64,000 bases of DNA from Luidia sarsii. Lineage: Eukaryota; Echinodermata; Asteroidea; Paxillosida; Luidiidae. A program made the position numbers and the translations under genes. Numbering within the stretch: the first letter of the stretch is position 1; each line of letters opens with the position of its first letter. Below, piece by piece: positions 61,701-64,000 of this stretch. The notes under the pieces were generated by a model, which did no database searches, had not been told where the DNA came from, and was given only the letters and a program-made list of their open reading frames with translations. Where the stretch lies: positions 6,356,309 through 6,420,308 of the forward strand of contig OX465110.1 of the NCBI GenBank assembly GCA_949987565.1. Reading direction: 5' to 3'.

Positions 61701-62045
61701 GTTGCGACTTTATCCCCCAGATAATCTTCGGGGTGACAATCTTACAGGATTATGAGGGTGGGGAGGTGCAGCAAAGCAGGGGGGGGGGTGAATCGGAGGA
61801 GGAGGGTGGGGGGGGAGTGGGGGTGAGGTGAGGCAGCGGAGAGGTTGTTCGCCCATCCTCACCGGAGCGGAGGTAGTAGTGGACCGGGGTGCCCTCTGGG
61901 TCCGAGGCCCGCAGCTCGTAGATAGAGGCCCCGCTGGGCGCGTCCACGGGCACCACCTCGATGTAGGGCACCACGATCATCTCCCACTGGGGCGGCTCGT
62001 CCACGTCCTCCACGGTCACGACAAAGCGCTGGGTGTCCAGTTTGG
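29269..62045 (-). CDS. type III classical (neural-cadherin-like) cadherin, last 32 exons; 5' end outside the window
   Basis: A single-pass adhesion receptor, partial at its N-terminus. Thirty-two exons with GT-AG introns join without a frame break into 2470 residues and a stop (residue 1 is the first complete codon here). Order: part of one cadherin repeat, about 15 complete repeats to residue 1590, a cysteine-containing membrane-proximal (primitive classic cadherin) domain to about 1760, EGF, laminin G, EGF, laminin G, two EGFs, a membrane span at about 2287-2314, then a 155-residue cytoplasmic tail. The tail has a p120-catenin site ([18 protein letters not shown], about 2341-2358) and a beta-catenin site ([13 protein letters not shown], then [19 protein letters not shown]). 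This architecture matches Drosophila CadN and echinoderm or hemichordate type III cadherins. It should mediate calcium-dependent adhesion linked to actin through catenins. The class is certain; exact orthology and ligand are not. Signal peptide and first repeats lie upstream. Confidence 0.96.
29581..31355. repeat. 1.8 kb (AGAGAC)n hexanucleotide array in the last cadherin intron
   Basis: Nearly pure tandem GAGACA with regular AGACTG and AGATAG variants and a block of GAGATTACAACAGAGACA at 30010-30365. The plus strand is open for 608 codons (Glu-Thr repeats). It lies in an intron of a minus-strand gene and lacks any non-repeat sequence, so I do not call it a gene. In the cadherin transcript it is a long CU-rich tract. 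Confidence 0.97.
31432..31680 (-). CDS. cadherin exon 31: membrane span end and p120 site
   Basis: Encodes residues 2307-2389, phase 1-1. It finishes the membrane span (LMLLLFVF), followed by basic stop-transfer residues [26 protein letters not shown] is the juxtamembrane p120-catenin-binding core. The intron splits the membrane segment, as in other classical cadherins. Confidence 0.97.
31685..31722. repeat. (GA)n and poly-G before exon 31
   Basis: Thirteen GA dinucleotides followed by twelve Gs; on the transcribed strand it reads poly-C then (CT)n directly before the TTACAG acceptor. Confidence 0.9.
32063..32515. repeat. G-rich GGGCAGGGCGG array in the cadherin intron
   Basis: About 450 bp of GGGCA and GGGCG pentamers with occasional GAGC and TGG variants. 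The plus strand has dozens of G3-4 runs spaced by one to three bases. The transcript carries the C-rich strand. Open frames in it (Gly-Gln-Gly-Arg-Ala repeats) are artefacts. Confidence 0.95.
32638..32700. repeat. (GTCT)n tract at the exon 30 donor
   Basis: Fifteen or so CTGT and CTGC tetranucleotides end 9 bp from exon 30. Confidence 0.9.
32709..32947 (-). CDS. cadherin exon 30: EGF modules and membrane span start
   Basis: Encodes residues 2227-2306. [12 protein letters not shown] ends EGF 3. [19 protein letters not shown] through [10 protein letters not shown] is a full EGF with a calcium-binding-type start. [20 protein letters not shown] is the first part of the membrane helix. The donor is GTAAGT. 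The acceptor CAG is preceded by a run of ten Gs, with the polypyrimidine tract displaced about 20 bp upstream. Confidence 0.95.
33050..33160 (-). repeat. tRNA-like SINE
   Basis: On the minus strand GGGCTGGACAGCTGAGATGG leads to GAGGTCTCGGGGTTCAAGTC and CCGCTCCAGTCA: an A-box and B-box in tRNA order. Family members are at 15768, 40775, 41385 and 57470. Confidence 0.7.
33300..33380. repeat. half of a GGTTTGCGGTGACACC hairpin element
   Basis: Contains GGCTCTTTTCAGAGCCACAC and GCACGGTGTCACCGCAAACC, the right arm of the element at 15190-15330. The left arm is missing or replaced. Confidence 0.7.
33480..33660 (-). CDS. cadherin exon 29: end of laminin G 2, EGF 3
   Basis: Encodes residues 2167-2226. 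[18 protein letters not shown] is the last strand pair and first half-cystine of laminin G 2. [18 protein letters not shown] starts the next EGF. The acceptor is CGTGCAG. Start phase 1, end phase 2. Confidence 0.95.
33729..33748. repeat. poly-G run of 20
   Basis: An uninterrupted 20-base G run on the plus strand about 70 bp from exon 29. Confidence 0.95.
34299..34569 (-). CDS. cadherin exon 28: laminin G 2 core
   Basis: Encodes residues 2077-2166. [20 protein letters not shown] is a typical laminin G strand pair. [11 protein letters not shown] precedes the closing loop. A short run of Gly codons (GGGG) interrupts a loop. The acceptor TTTTTGCAG follows a long T run; the donor is GTGCGT. Confidence 0.95.
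34934..35106 (-). CDS. cadherin exon 27: start of laminin G 2
   Basis: Encodes residues 2019-2076. [19 protein letters not shown] and [20 protein letters not shown] form the opening strands of laminin G 2. Phase 1 start, phase 0 end with a GTAGAG donor. Confidence 0.94.
35393..35652. repeat. 14-bp minisatellite, AAAGGTCCTTTGAG
   Basis: About 18 copies of a 14-bp palindromic unit in the intron between exons 27 and 26. The unit resembles the AGGACCTTTCTCAAAGG core of the dispersed CGAAACGTCAGGCCC repeat, and GGGCCTGACATTTTGAGAAA lies at the array edge. Confidence 0.9.
35753..36039 (-). CDS. cadherin exon 26: laminin G 1 end and EGF 2
   Basis: Encodes residues 1923-2018. [20 protein letters not shown] closes laminin G 1 with its conserved cysteine. 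[18 protein letters not shown] and [13 protein letters not shown] make EGF 2. Start phase 2, end phase 1, donor GTGAGG. Confidence 0.95.
36480..36595 (-). repeat. CGAAACGTCAGGCCC-family repeat
   Basis: TGTTGCAAACTGCTTCATGA, then GGGCCTGACGTTTCAATCCT and GGACCTTTCTCAAAGGCAGA, the same order as near 13395-13500. Confidence 0.75.
36699..36814 (-). CDS. cadherin exon 25: laminin G 1 middle
   Basis: Encodes residues 1885-1922. [20 protein letters not shown] with [13 protein letters not shown] is a loop region of laminin G 1 with two cysteines. Phase 0 start, phase 2 end. The donor is GTGAGT. Confidence 0.92.
36877..37014. repeat. hairpin MITE, GGTTTGCGGTGACACC family
   Basis: AGGAGGTTTGCGGTGACACC at the left is mirrored by GTGCCACCACAAACCTC at the right. 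TATGGCTCTGAAAAGAGC and TTTTCAGAGCCATA lie inside. Second complete copy besides 15190-15330. Confidence 0.8.
37130..37466 (-). repeat. disrupted TTAA-type MITE (family 1)
   Basis: On the minus strand GGCCCTATACAACATCGGTA then AGATTGCCACAGTTTGTGTG, and at the other side AATCCTGCGAGGGTTTTAGC, match the left parts of the elements at 7227 and 42084. About 200 bp of unrelated sequence separates the blocks. Confidence 0.6.
37515..37854 (-). CDS. cadherin exon 24: EGF 1 end and laminin G 1 start
   Basis: Encodes residues 1771-1884. [12 protein letters not shown] ends EGF 1. [39 protein letters not shown] and [14 protein letters not shown] are laminin G 1. The acceptor is TTTCAG, donor GTAACG. Third codon positions are almost all G or C. 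Confidence 0.95.
37926..38006. repeat. 18-bp minisatellite
   Basis: About four and a half copies of TTCCCGCCTTTTACAG. Confidence 0.85.
38302..38570 (-). CDS. cadherin exon 23: membrane-proximal domain and EGF 1 start
   Basis: Encodes residues 1682-1770. [19 protein letters not shown] and [16 protein letters not shown] are the cysteine-bearing part of the domain found only in non-vertebrate-type classical cadherins. [18 protein letters not shown] begins EGF 1. Phase 0 start, phase 2 end. Confidence 0.95.
38605..39116. mobile_element. 512-bp GATATCG-rich DNA transposon with TAGT duplication
   Basis: Termini AAGGTTGTTCGATATTTCG and ATATCGAACAACCTT are inverted, and both sides are flanked by TAGT (38601-38604 and 39117-39120). 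Sub-terminal regions are packed with GATATCGCGATATC-like palindromes. No transposase frame is present. The superfamily is not identified; the 4-bp duplication is the best guide. Confidence 0.8.
39958..40095. repeat. CGAAACGTCAGGCCC-family repeat with short hairpin
   Basis: CAGGACCTTTCTCAAAAGCC and CTTTGAGAAAGGTCCTGC form a small inverted pair, followed by AGGATCGAAACGTCAGGCCC and the TCATTTTAGTCAGTGAG tail. A partial CGGCTCTTTTCAGAGCC element follows. Confidence 0.75.
40274..40687 (-). CDS. cadherin exon 22: last cadherin repeat and membrane-proximal domain
   Basis: Largest exon here, 138 codons, residues 1544-1681, phase 0-0. [19 protein letters not shown] and [12 protein letters not shown] end the last cadherin repeat. 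[38 protein letters not shown] and [20 protein letters not shown] form the start of the primitive classic cadherin domain. Confidence 0.95.
40775..40875 (-). repeat. tRNA-like SINE
   Basis: On the minus strand GGGCCGAATAGCTCAGATGG then AGAGCACCGGTACG and GAGGTCCCAATTTCAAGTCC. Head plus degenerate B-box. Confidence 0.6.
41385..41470 (-). repeat. tRNA-like SINE
   Basis: On the minus strand GGCTGGATAGCTCAGATGGG then GAGGTCTCCGGTTCAAATCC, with good A-box and B-box. Confidence 0.65.
41511..41617 (-). CDS. cadherin exon 21: N-terminal part of the last cadherin repeat
   Basis: A 107-base exon, residues 1508-1543: [20 protein letters not shown] then [13 protein letters not shown]. It is isolated by a 3 kb intron upstream and 0.8 kb downstream and has lower GC at third positions than its neighbours. 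Phase continuity on both sides (1 to 0) supports it. The donor is GTATTG. Confidence 0.9.
42084..42424. mobile_element. TTAA-flanked MITE (family 1)
   Basis: AAGGCCCTATACAACATTGG at the left and ATGTTGTATTGGGCCT at the right, with intact TTAA on both sides (42080-42083 and 42425-42428). Strongly similar to 7227-7578 throughout, including CAATCCTGCGAAGGTTTTA and AATAAACTATTTGGCGATGT. Confidence 0.85.
42609..42843. repeat. MITE, GGCCGTTTTCGAAATGAAGG family (inverted)
   Basis: GGCTTAGGCTCGGGCTTAGG near the left and AAGCTTTCATTTCG at the right, with TTTGGCCCCAGTTTCTTGGT inside, match the complement of 27916-28161. Confidence 0.7.
43757..43936. repeat. 180-bp MITE with ACAGTGGAA termini
   Basis: ACAGTGGAACGGCGCTATAA and TTATAGCGACATTCCACTGT are inverted ends. 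Second copy, decayed, at 50152-50335. No coding capacity. Confidence 0.75.
44035..44165 (-). repeat. tRNA-related SINE
   Basis: GGAATCCCGCCCGAGCTGCC, CATCGGGCAAAGCACTGAGC and AACCTTCATTAAAA blocks match 17870-18125 and 15044-15150. Confidence 0.65.
44625..44822 (-). CDS. cadherin exon 20: end of a cadherin repeat
   Basis: Encodes residues 1442-1507, phase 1-1. [39 protein letters not shown]: the calcium-linker motif is DENDN without the usual following Pro-x-Phe. The acceptor sits directly after the (GGGAA)n array. Confidence 0.94.
44826..45316. repeat. (GGGAA)n array adjoining the exon 20 acceptor
   Basis: About 98 pentamers, nearly pure from 44925. On the transcribed strand it is an unbroken 490-base polypyrimidine stretch of TTCCC, ending about 12 bp before exon 20. 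Open frames (Pro-Phe-Pro-Ser-Leu) are artefacts. Confidence 0.97.
45480..45713 (-). CDS. cadherin exon 19: linker and start of a cadherin repeat
   Basis: Encodes residues 1364-1441, phase 1-1. [16 protein letters not shown] is a canonical calcium linker. [20 protein letters not shown] starts the next repeat. The donor GTATGT is followed after 9 bp by a 16-base poly-C (45450-45465). Confidence 0.95.
45812..45910 (+). repeat. CGAAACGTCAGGCCC-family repeat
   Basis: AAGGATCGAAACGTCAGGCC followed by TAGTCAGTAAGCAGTTTGCA, the usual order. Confidence 0.75.
46391..46548 (-). CDS. cadherin exon 18: middle of a cadherin repeat
   Basis: Encodes residues 1311-1363. [20 protein letters not shown] and [20 protein letters not shown] contain the LDRE and ATD motifs of a cadherin repeat. 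Phase 2 start, phase 1 end, donor GTAAGC. Confidence 0.94.
46926..47015. repeat. 15-bp tandem repeat
   Basis: About five copies of GAAAGACACACTAGCAC. Confidence 0.85.
47198..47439 (-). CDS. cadherin exon 17: repeat, linker, next repeat start
   Basis: Encodes residues 1231-1310. [19 protein letters not shown] is the LDYE motif. [13 protein letters not shown] is the linker. [18 protein letters not shown] starts the next repeat. Phase 0 start, phase 2 end. Confidence 0.95.
48116..48569. mobile_element. 454-bp inverted-repeat element beside exon 16
   Basis: CACTATGAACATCTAAACCG with TGAAAATGGGGTGAAAATG at the left is mirrored by CATTTTCACCCC and CGGTTTAGATGTTCATAGTG at the right: about 42-bp inverted termini with few mismatches. 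It ends 25 bp from the exon 16 boundary. No transposase frame. Confidence 0.82.
48594..48844 (-). CDS. cadherin exon 16: linker and most of a cadherin repeat
   Basis: Encodes residues 1147-1230. [15 protein letters not shown] is a canonical linker. [20 protein letters not shown] and [19 protein letters not shown] continue the repeat. Phase 1 start, phase 0 end, donor GTGAGT. Confidence 0.95.
49186..49260. repeat. partial GGTTTGCGGTGACACC element
   Basis: AGGTTTGCGGTGACACCGTG and GCGGTTCTGAGAAGAGCCGG match the left arm of 15190-15330. SINE-like sequence (ATTCAATGAGGCTTTGTCC) follows. Confidence 0.65.
49720..49950 (-). CDS. cadherin exon 15: cadherin repeat body
   Basis: Encodes residues 1070-1146, phase 1-1. 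[34 protein letters not shown] and [18 protein letters not shown] carry the typical cadherin DxD, LDRE and ASD motifs. An 18-base poly-G on the plus strand lies 20 bp after the exon. Confidence 0.96.
50152..50335. repeat. 184-bp MITE with ACAGTGGAA termini, second copy
   Basis: ACAGTGGAACGTCGCTATAA at the left and GGGTTCACTGT at the right; internal GATCCCGGGATG is shared with 43757-43936. Confidence 0.7.
50359..50379. repeat. poly-G run of 21
   Basis: Uninterrupted G run 21 bp from exon 14. Confidence 0.95.
50401..50701 (-). CDS. cadherin exon 14: complete cadherin repeat
   Basis: Encodes residues 970-1069. [40 protein letters not shown] and [13 protein letters not shown] give one full repeat and its calcium linker. 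Phase 0 start, phase 1 end, donor GTCAGT. Confidence 0.96.
50955..51229 (-). CDS. cadherin exon 13: cadherin repeat and linker
   Basis: Encodes residues 878-969. [40 protein letters not shown] and [13 protein letters not shown] give a repeat with a slightly altered linker (TNVNDE). Phase 1 start, phase 0 end. Confidence 0.95.
51240..51390. repeat. dispersed repeat, copy 1 of 3
   Basis: AAGTGACCGACAAAATC, GAGAGATTCACGGCAGGGGT and TTTTAGGGTTTTAACA in this order also occur at about 56480-56640 and 61376-61540, all in cadherin introns. Confidence 0.75.
51557..51700 (-). CDS. cadherin exon 12: linker and repeat start (short symmetric exon)
   Basis: A 144-base exon, residues 830-877, phase 1-1. 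[18 protein letters not shown] is a canonical calcium linker and [20 protein letters not shown] begins the next repeat. It lies after a 2.1 kb intron and has lower third-position GC than most exons. Because it is symmetric it could be skipped without frameshift, but that would remove a linker. Confidence 0.92.
52290..52715. repeat. 28-bp minisatellite
   Basis: About 15 copies of GATTTTATTATCGATGTTGC with TTGTTGCC, including several shortened 19-bp units, in the intron between exons 12 and 11. Confidence 0.92.
53118..53481. mobile_element. TTAA-type MITE (family 2)
   Basis: AGCCCCTACACAACATTGG at the left and CCAATGTTGTGTAGGGGCT at the right; flanks TTAA and TTGA. Nearly the same sequence as 55056-55423 but in the opposite orientation. 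Confidence 0.85.
53815..53998 (-). CDS. cadherin exon 11: cadherin repeat middle
   Basis: Encodes residues 769-829. [40 protein letters not shown]: the end of a cadherin repeat with FDHE in place of LDRE. The donor is the less usual GTTGGT after ATATCG; phase 1 matches exon 12. Confidence 0.9.
54260..54500. repeat. degenerate tandem repeat of about 26 bp
   Basis: Some nine diverged copies of a TTAATCCTCCAAATCGGGG-like unit. Confidence 0.65.
54558..54768 (-). CDS. cadherin exon 10: linker and repeat start
   Basis: Encodes residues 698-768. [33 protein letters not shown] and [17 protein letters not shown]. The acceptor CCTTTACAG is preceded by a 13-base poly-C. Phase 2 start, phase 0 end. Confidence 0.95.
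55056..55423. mobile_element. TTAA-flanked MITE (family 2)
   Basis: AGCCCCTACACAACATTGG and its complement at the ends, intact TTAA on both sides (55052-55055 and 55424-55427). Inner CGTTTACGTCTCACCGAGAC and AACAAATGAAGCGGTTTCC are shared with 53118-53481. Confidence 0.88.
55569..55891 (-). CDS. cadherin exon 9: non-canonical linker and cadherin repeat
   Basis: Encodes residues 591-697. [20 protein letters not shown] is followed by NVNTLPDW in place of a DxNDN-type calcium linker. [20 protein letters not shown] and [11 protein letters not shown] form the next repeat. Donor GTAGGT, phase 2. Confidence 0.94.
56216..56382 (-). CDS. cadherin exon 8: cadherin repeat start
   Basis: Encodes residues 535-590. 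[38 protein letters not shown]: typical opening of a cadherin repeat. Phase 1 start, phase 0 end, donor GTGAGT. Confidence 0.93.
56480..56640. repeat. dispersed repeat, copy 2 of 3
   Basis: CCAATAAATTGTGCGACTGC, GAGAGATTCACGGCAGGGGT and TTTTTAGGGTTTTAACAAAT. The GAGCGCTTAC segment is locally duplicated. Confidence 0.75.
56820..57090 (-). CDS. cadherin exon 7: cadherin repeat and linker
   Basis: Encodes residues 445-534. [39 protein letters not shown] and [13 protein letters not shown] form a full repeat and linker. Phase 0 start, phase 1 end. Confidence 0.95.
57470..57565 (-). repeat. tRNA-like SINE
   Basis: On the minus strand GGGCTGGATCGCTTAGGTGG then AGCCAGAGAGGTCTCGGTCA. Head conserved, B-box decayed. 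Confidence 0.55.
57780..57865. repeat. opposed tRNA-like B-box fragments
   Basis: CTGGGATTTGAACCCGAGAC and, 50 bp on, GTATCGGGTTCAAATCCTAC are two B-boxes in opposite orientations, as at 10040-10215. Confidence 0.6.
57899..58104 (-). CDS. cadherin exon 6: repeat end and linker
   Basis: Encodes residues 376-444. [32 protein letters not shown] and [13 protein letters not shown]: canonical linker and next repeat start. Phase 1 start, phase 0 end. Confidence 0.95.
58331..58726 (-). CDS. cadherin exon 5: one and a quarter cadherin repeats
   Basis: Encodes residues 244-375, phase 1-1. [73 protein letters not shown]. The acceptor CTCAG is preceded by an 11-base poly-C. Confidence 0.96.
59600..59711 (-). 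CDS. cadherin exon 4: linker and repeat start
   Basis: Encodes residues 207-243. [20 protein letters not shown]: linker with DIDD and a cysteine. The acceptor is GCTGCAG and the donor GTAAGT, phase 1. Confidence 0.92.
59985..60515. repeat. (GGGCA)n array in the cadherin intron
   Basis: About 105 pentamers GGGCA, GAGCA and GGACA over 530 bp, ending about 25 bp from exon 3. A 60-bp block with AATACATGGCAGGGC occurs twice (about 60015 and 60235), so the array grew partly by block duplication. Confidence 0.95.
60539..60749 (-). CDS. cadherin exon 3: cadherin repeat body
   Basis: Encodes residues 136-206. [40 protein letters not shown]: repeat with VDRE motif. Phase 2 start, phase 0 end, donor GTAGGT. 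Confidence 0.94.
60800..60965 (+). repeat. two direct copies of a tRNA-like element
   Basis: ATAATTGGTAGAGCACTCGT with GATGGGGTTCGAATGCC, and 98 bp later CAATTGGTAGAGCACCCGT with GACAGGGTTCAAATCC. Both have a B-box and a shared AACCCAGTGGGA. Confidence 0.65.
61010..61235 (-). CDS. cadherin exon 2: repeat with non-canonical linker
   Basis: Encodes residues 61-136. [40 protein letters not shown], then [12 protein letters not shown]: the DxNDN linker is replaced by FGGTH. Phase 1 start, phase 2 end, donor GTGAGT after CA. Confidence 0.94.
61376..61545. repeat. dispersed repeat, copy 3 of 3
   Basis: GTCAGTGACTGAAAAAG, CCAATAAATTGTGCGACTGC, GAGATTCACAGCATGGGAGC and TTTTTAGGGTTTTAACAAGT. Confidence 0.75.
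61863..62045 (-). CDS. cadherin exon 1 of those visible
   Basis: Encodes residues 1-60 after a split codon. [15 protein letters not shown] is a calcium linker (DVDEP variant), so at least one cadherin repeat lies upstream. [20 protein letters not shown] begins the next repeat. The acceptor CTGAACAG is good; the preceding exon is outside the window or was not recognised in 62046-64000. Confidence 0.92.
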
Positions 62046-64000
62046 CTGTTCAGGGTGGGTTGAGGTAGGGAGGAAGGAAAGGGGAAAAAAAAAAAGACAC
62101 AGACAACGATTTAGATGCATGTACATATTGAGGGGATGTTCCACAAAAAAATCTGGCAATGCTATTTGCATGGGACTTTACTGTACACAGGGCTCGAAAT
62201 ATCCAGTTAGGGCTCGAAATATTGAGTCTACCGGTAGTAATTTCAGCGTCGGTCTACTGCCGAGTGTAACTGCACTGGACCGGCTGTCTAGTGGTGGTTT
62301 TTTTTCCTTGCACCATGACGAAAATGGCACTCAAATATAACTTTGACTTTGAGCTGTACAAGTAAAGTAAACATCATTTTCTCAGGGTATTCTGTTTACC
62401 GGTACTGCGTGCAAGTTTCTTATTCATGGCACAGGTCTTGTAAAAATAGTTCAGGTCCAGTGAGAGTGTTAGCTGTTACTACTTACTAGACCTGAACCTT
62501 TTTTTTCTGAAATTCGTGCCCTGGTACATGTATGTACATGTAAGCCACCAGTTGCCATCTCACCATGCTAGAAAAAACAAAGGGTTATCTGGCATACTGC
62601 TGCTACACACATGTACCAATTTGAACAGTGAGCAGACCTCTACATTGGGAGCAGTATTTAAGATGGCCACTGGTACACAAATGTATCGTCAATGAGCTTG
62701 GGGAATTTATGACAACTTCCATACATACTGGCAGGACATTAACTGTGGTGTGTGATCAGTAGTACATGTACATGTACATATTCTAAACAAAAAAACAGTA
62801 TTTCTTTAGACAACTCTGTCACATTGTTGAATATACACTCTGAAATACATTGGCCTTCATCTTTGGTAAAAACACATGTTTTTACCCATAAGTTACACAC
62901 CCTGTTAGTAAATTTACATACCGTTACATGTAGTCATGTACATGTACGTGTACAGTGTACTGTACATGTACGTGTACATATCATTAGCCTCTGTACTGGA
63001 GACATACTGTACATTGGCACAAATTTCTGTACAAATTTCATTGGCACGAATTTCTGTAACTGCAGCAACCTACATGTACATGTACCGGTACATGTACATG
63101 TACATGCACATATTATTTGGCAAGGTTTCAGAAGAACTTAAGTTGGGATTAAAAACAATTGAGAGTCAAGTGACTAAAACCGGAAATGAGGTCTCATTTG
63201 CATGCCTATGAATATAGCGGCACTCAATTCTACATATGTACACTTATGAGAATATAATTTACAAATGTGGGTAAATTTGCACAGTGAAGAATTTTTTTAA
63301 ATCAGCATGTACATGTACATAACAACTTGGGTAGGTGCTACATGTAGATTGTCATCTACATGTATGTGTAAGTGCTCTTTTTGTTTGTACAGGTAACCAC
63401 ACCACTGACACCAGCACACAAACTTTAATTATGGGATTTTGTAAAATGAGTCATGGCATTGGTATGTGTTGTTCAGACAGGCCCCTCTCACTGTAAAGAC
63501 TCAACAATGTGGGGGCATGGGTTGCTGTGCCTGGTAACCGGGCCGCCGTGCATTACAGCACTGCACATTTGACGTGTACCGGGCAAAACCAAACATACAT
63601 GGCTGATAATGTATGCACAGTCCACTGCTCATTGTCATGGCGCATGTACAGAATGGGATGGTGTTTCAATAATGCCGCCCTATAAATAGATTGTACATGT
63701 ACAATAACATGTACAAGTACAATGTACATGTATAAATGTACATGTACATGTACAAATTGTACATGTGTATGTAAAGTACTGTACGTGTACGTATACATGT
63801 ACATGTTCATGTACAGTATGAGTGCAGTACAATGTACATGTACAGTACATGTACATGTACATGTATATGTTTCCCAGACTTTTAATCAATCACCAGGTAA
63901 TCAAGATTACTTGCTGCAGACTGCAGTACATGCACAATGTATGTCTCCTTACATGCGTCACACATGTACATACATGAATGTACAATCCACCAGATATTGA
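62046..64000. other. cadherin intron or 5' flank, ACATGT-rich
   Basis: No exon found on either strand. From about 62520, and densely from 62760, the palindromes ACATGT and GTACATGTAC recur scores of times, with two near-continuous clusters at about 62935-63105 and 63690-63880. No unit is regular enough to be a simple tandem array. Confidence 0.6.

Noticed and set aside
1..64000. A prokaryote-style defence, toxin or biosynthetic system
   Set aside because: No operon-like gene cluster, viral gene or secondary-metabolite enzyme is present; the window is explained by two eukaryotic genes and repeats.

Overview
The window looks like genomic DNA from a marine invertebrate deuterostome, most likely an ambulacrarian (echinoderm or hemichordate). 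Two multi-exon genes with GT-AG introns carry it: an NPEPL1-type leucyl aminopeptidase on the plus strand, and a type III classical (neural-cadherin-like) cadherin on the minus strand. A cadherin with at least 16 cadherin repeats, EGF and laminin-G modules, and a beta-catenin-binding tail is known from echinoderms, hemichordates, insects and molluscs, but not from vertebrates or amphioxus. The short introns packed with inverted-repeat elements, tRNA-derived SINEs and ACATGT-rich DNA also fit, but the species call is inference.

Layout. 1-7690 is AT-rich intergenic DNA with foldback elements. 7826-18602 (+) is NPEPL1: 12 coding exons assembled here into a complete 523-residue protein with every predicted M17 metal and catalytic residue. 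18603-20615 is its 3' flank. 20616-25204 is a 4.6 kb minisatellite of about 15-bp units with an internal 0.7 kb palindrome and two segmental duplications. 25206-29268 is the probable long 3' UTR and flank of the cadherin. 29269-62045 (-) holds the last 32 coding exons of the cadherin, which join in frame into 2470 residues and a stop; the 5' end lies beyond the window. 62046-64000 is intron or 5' flank rich in ACATGT.

The two genes converge tail to tail on the minisatellite. NPEPL1 is predicted to be a cytosolic dinuclear metallopeptidase and the cadherin a cell-surface adhesion receptor linked to p120 and beta-catenin; nothing suggests a shared pathway. The introns hold most of the unusual material: arrays of 5, 6, 14, 15, 21, 28, 43 and 91 bp, TTAA-flanked MITEs, perfect hairpins, and very long poly-G/poly-C or polypyrimidine tracts right beside splice sites. 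I found no prokaryotic genes, CRISPR array, viral gene or evidence of a new multi-gene system. Long open frames inside the arrays are repeat artefacts. All splice sites were read by eye and checked only by phase continuity and family similarity.
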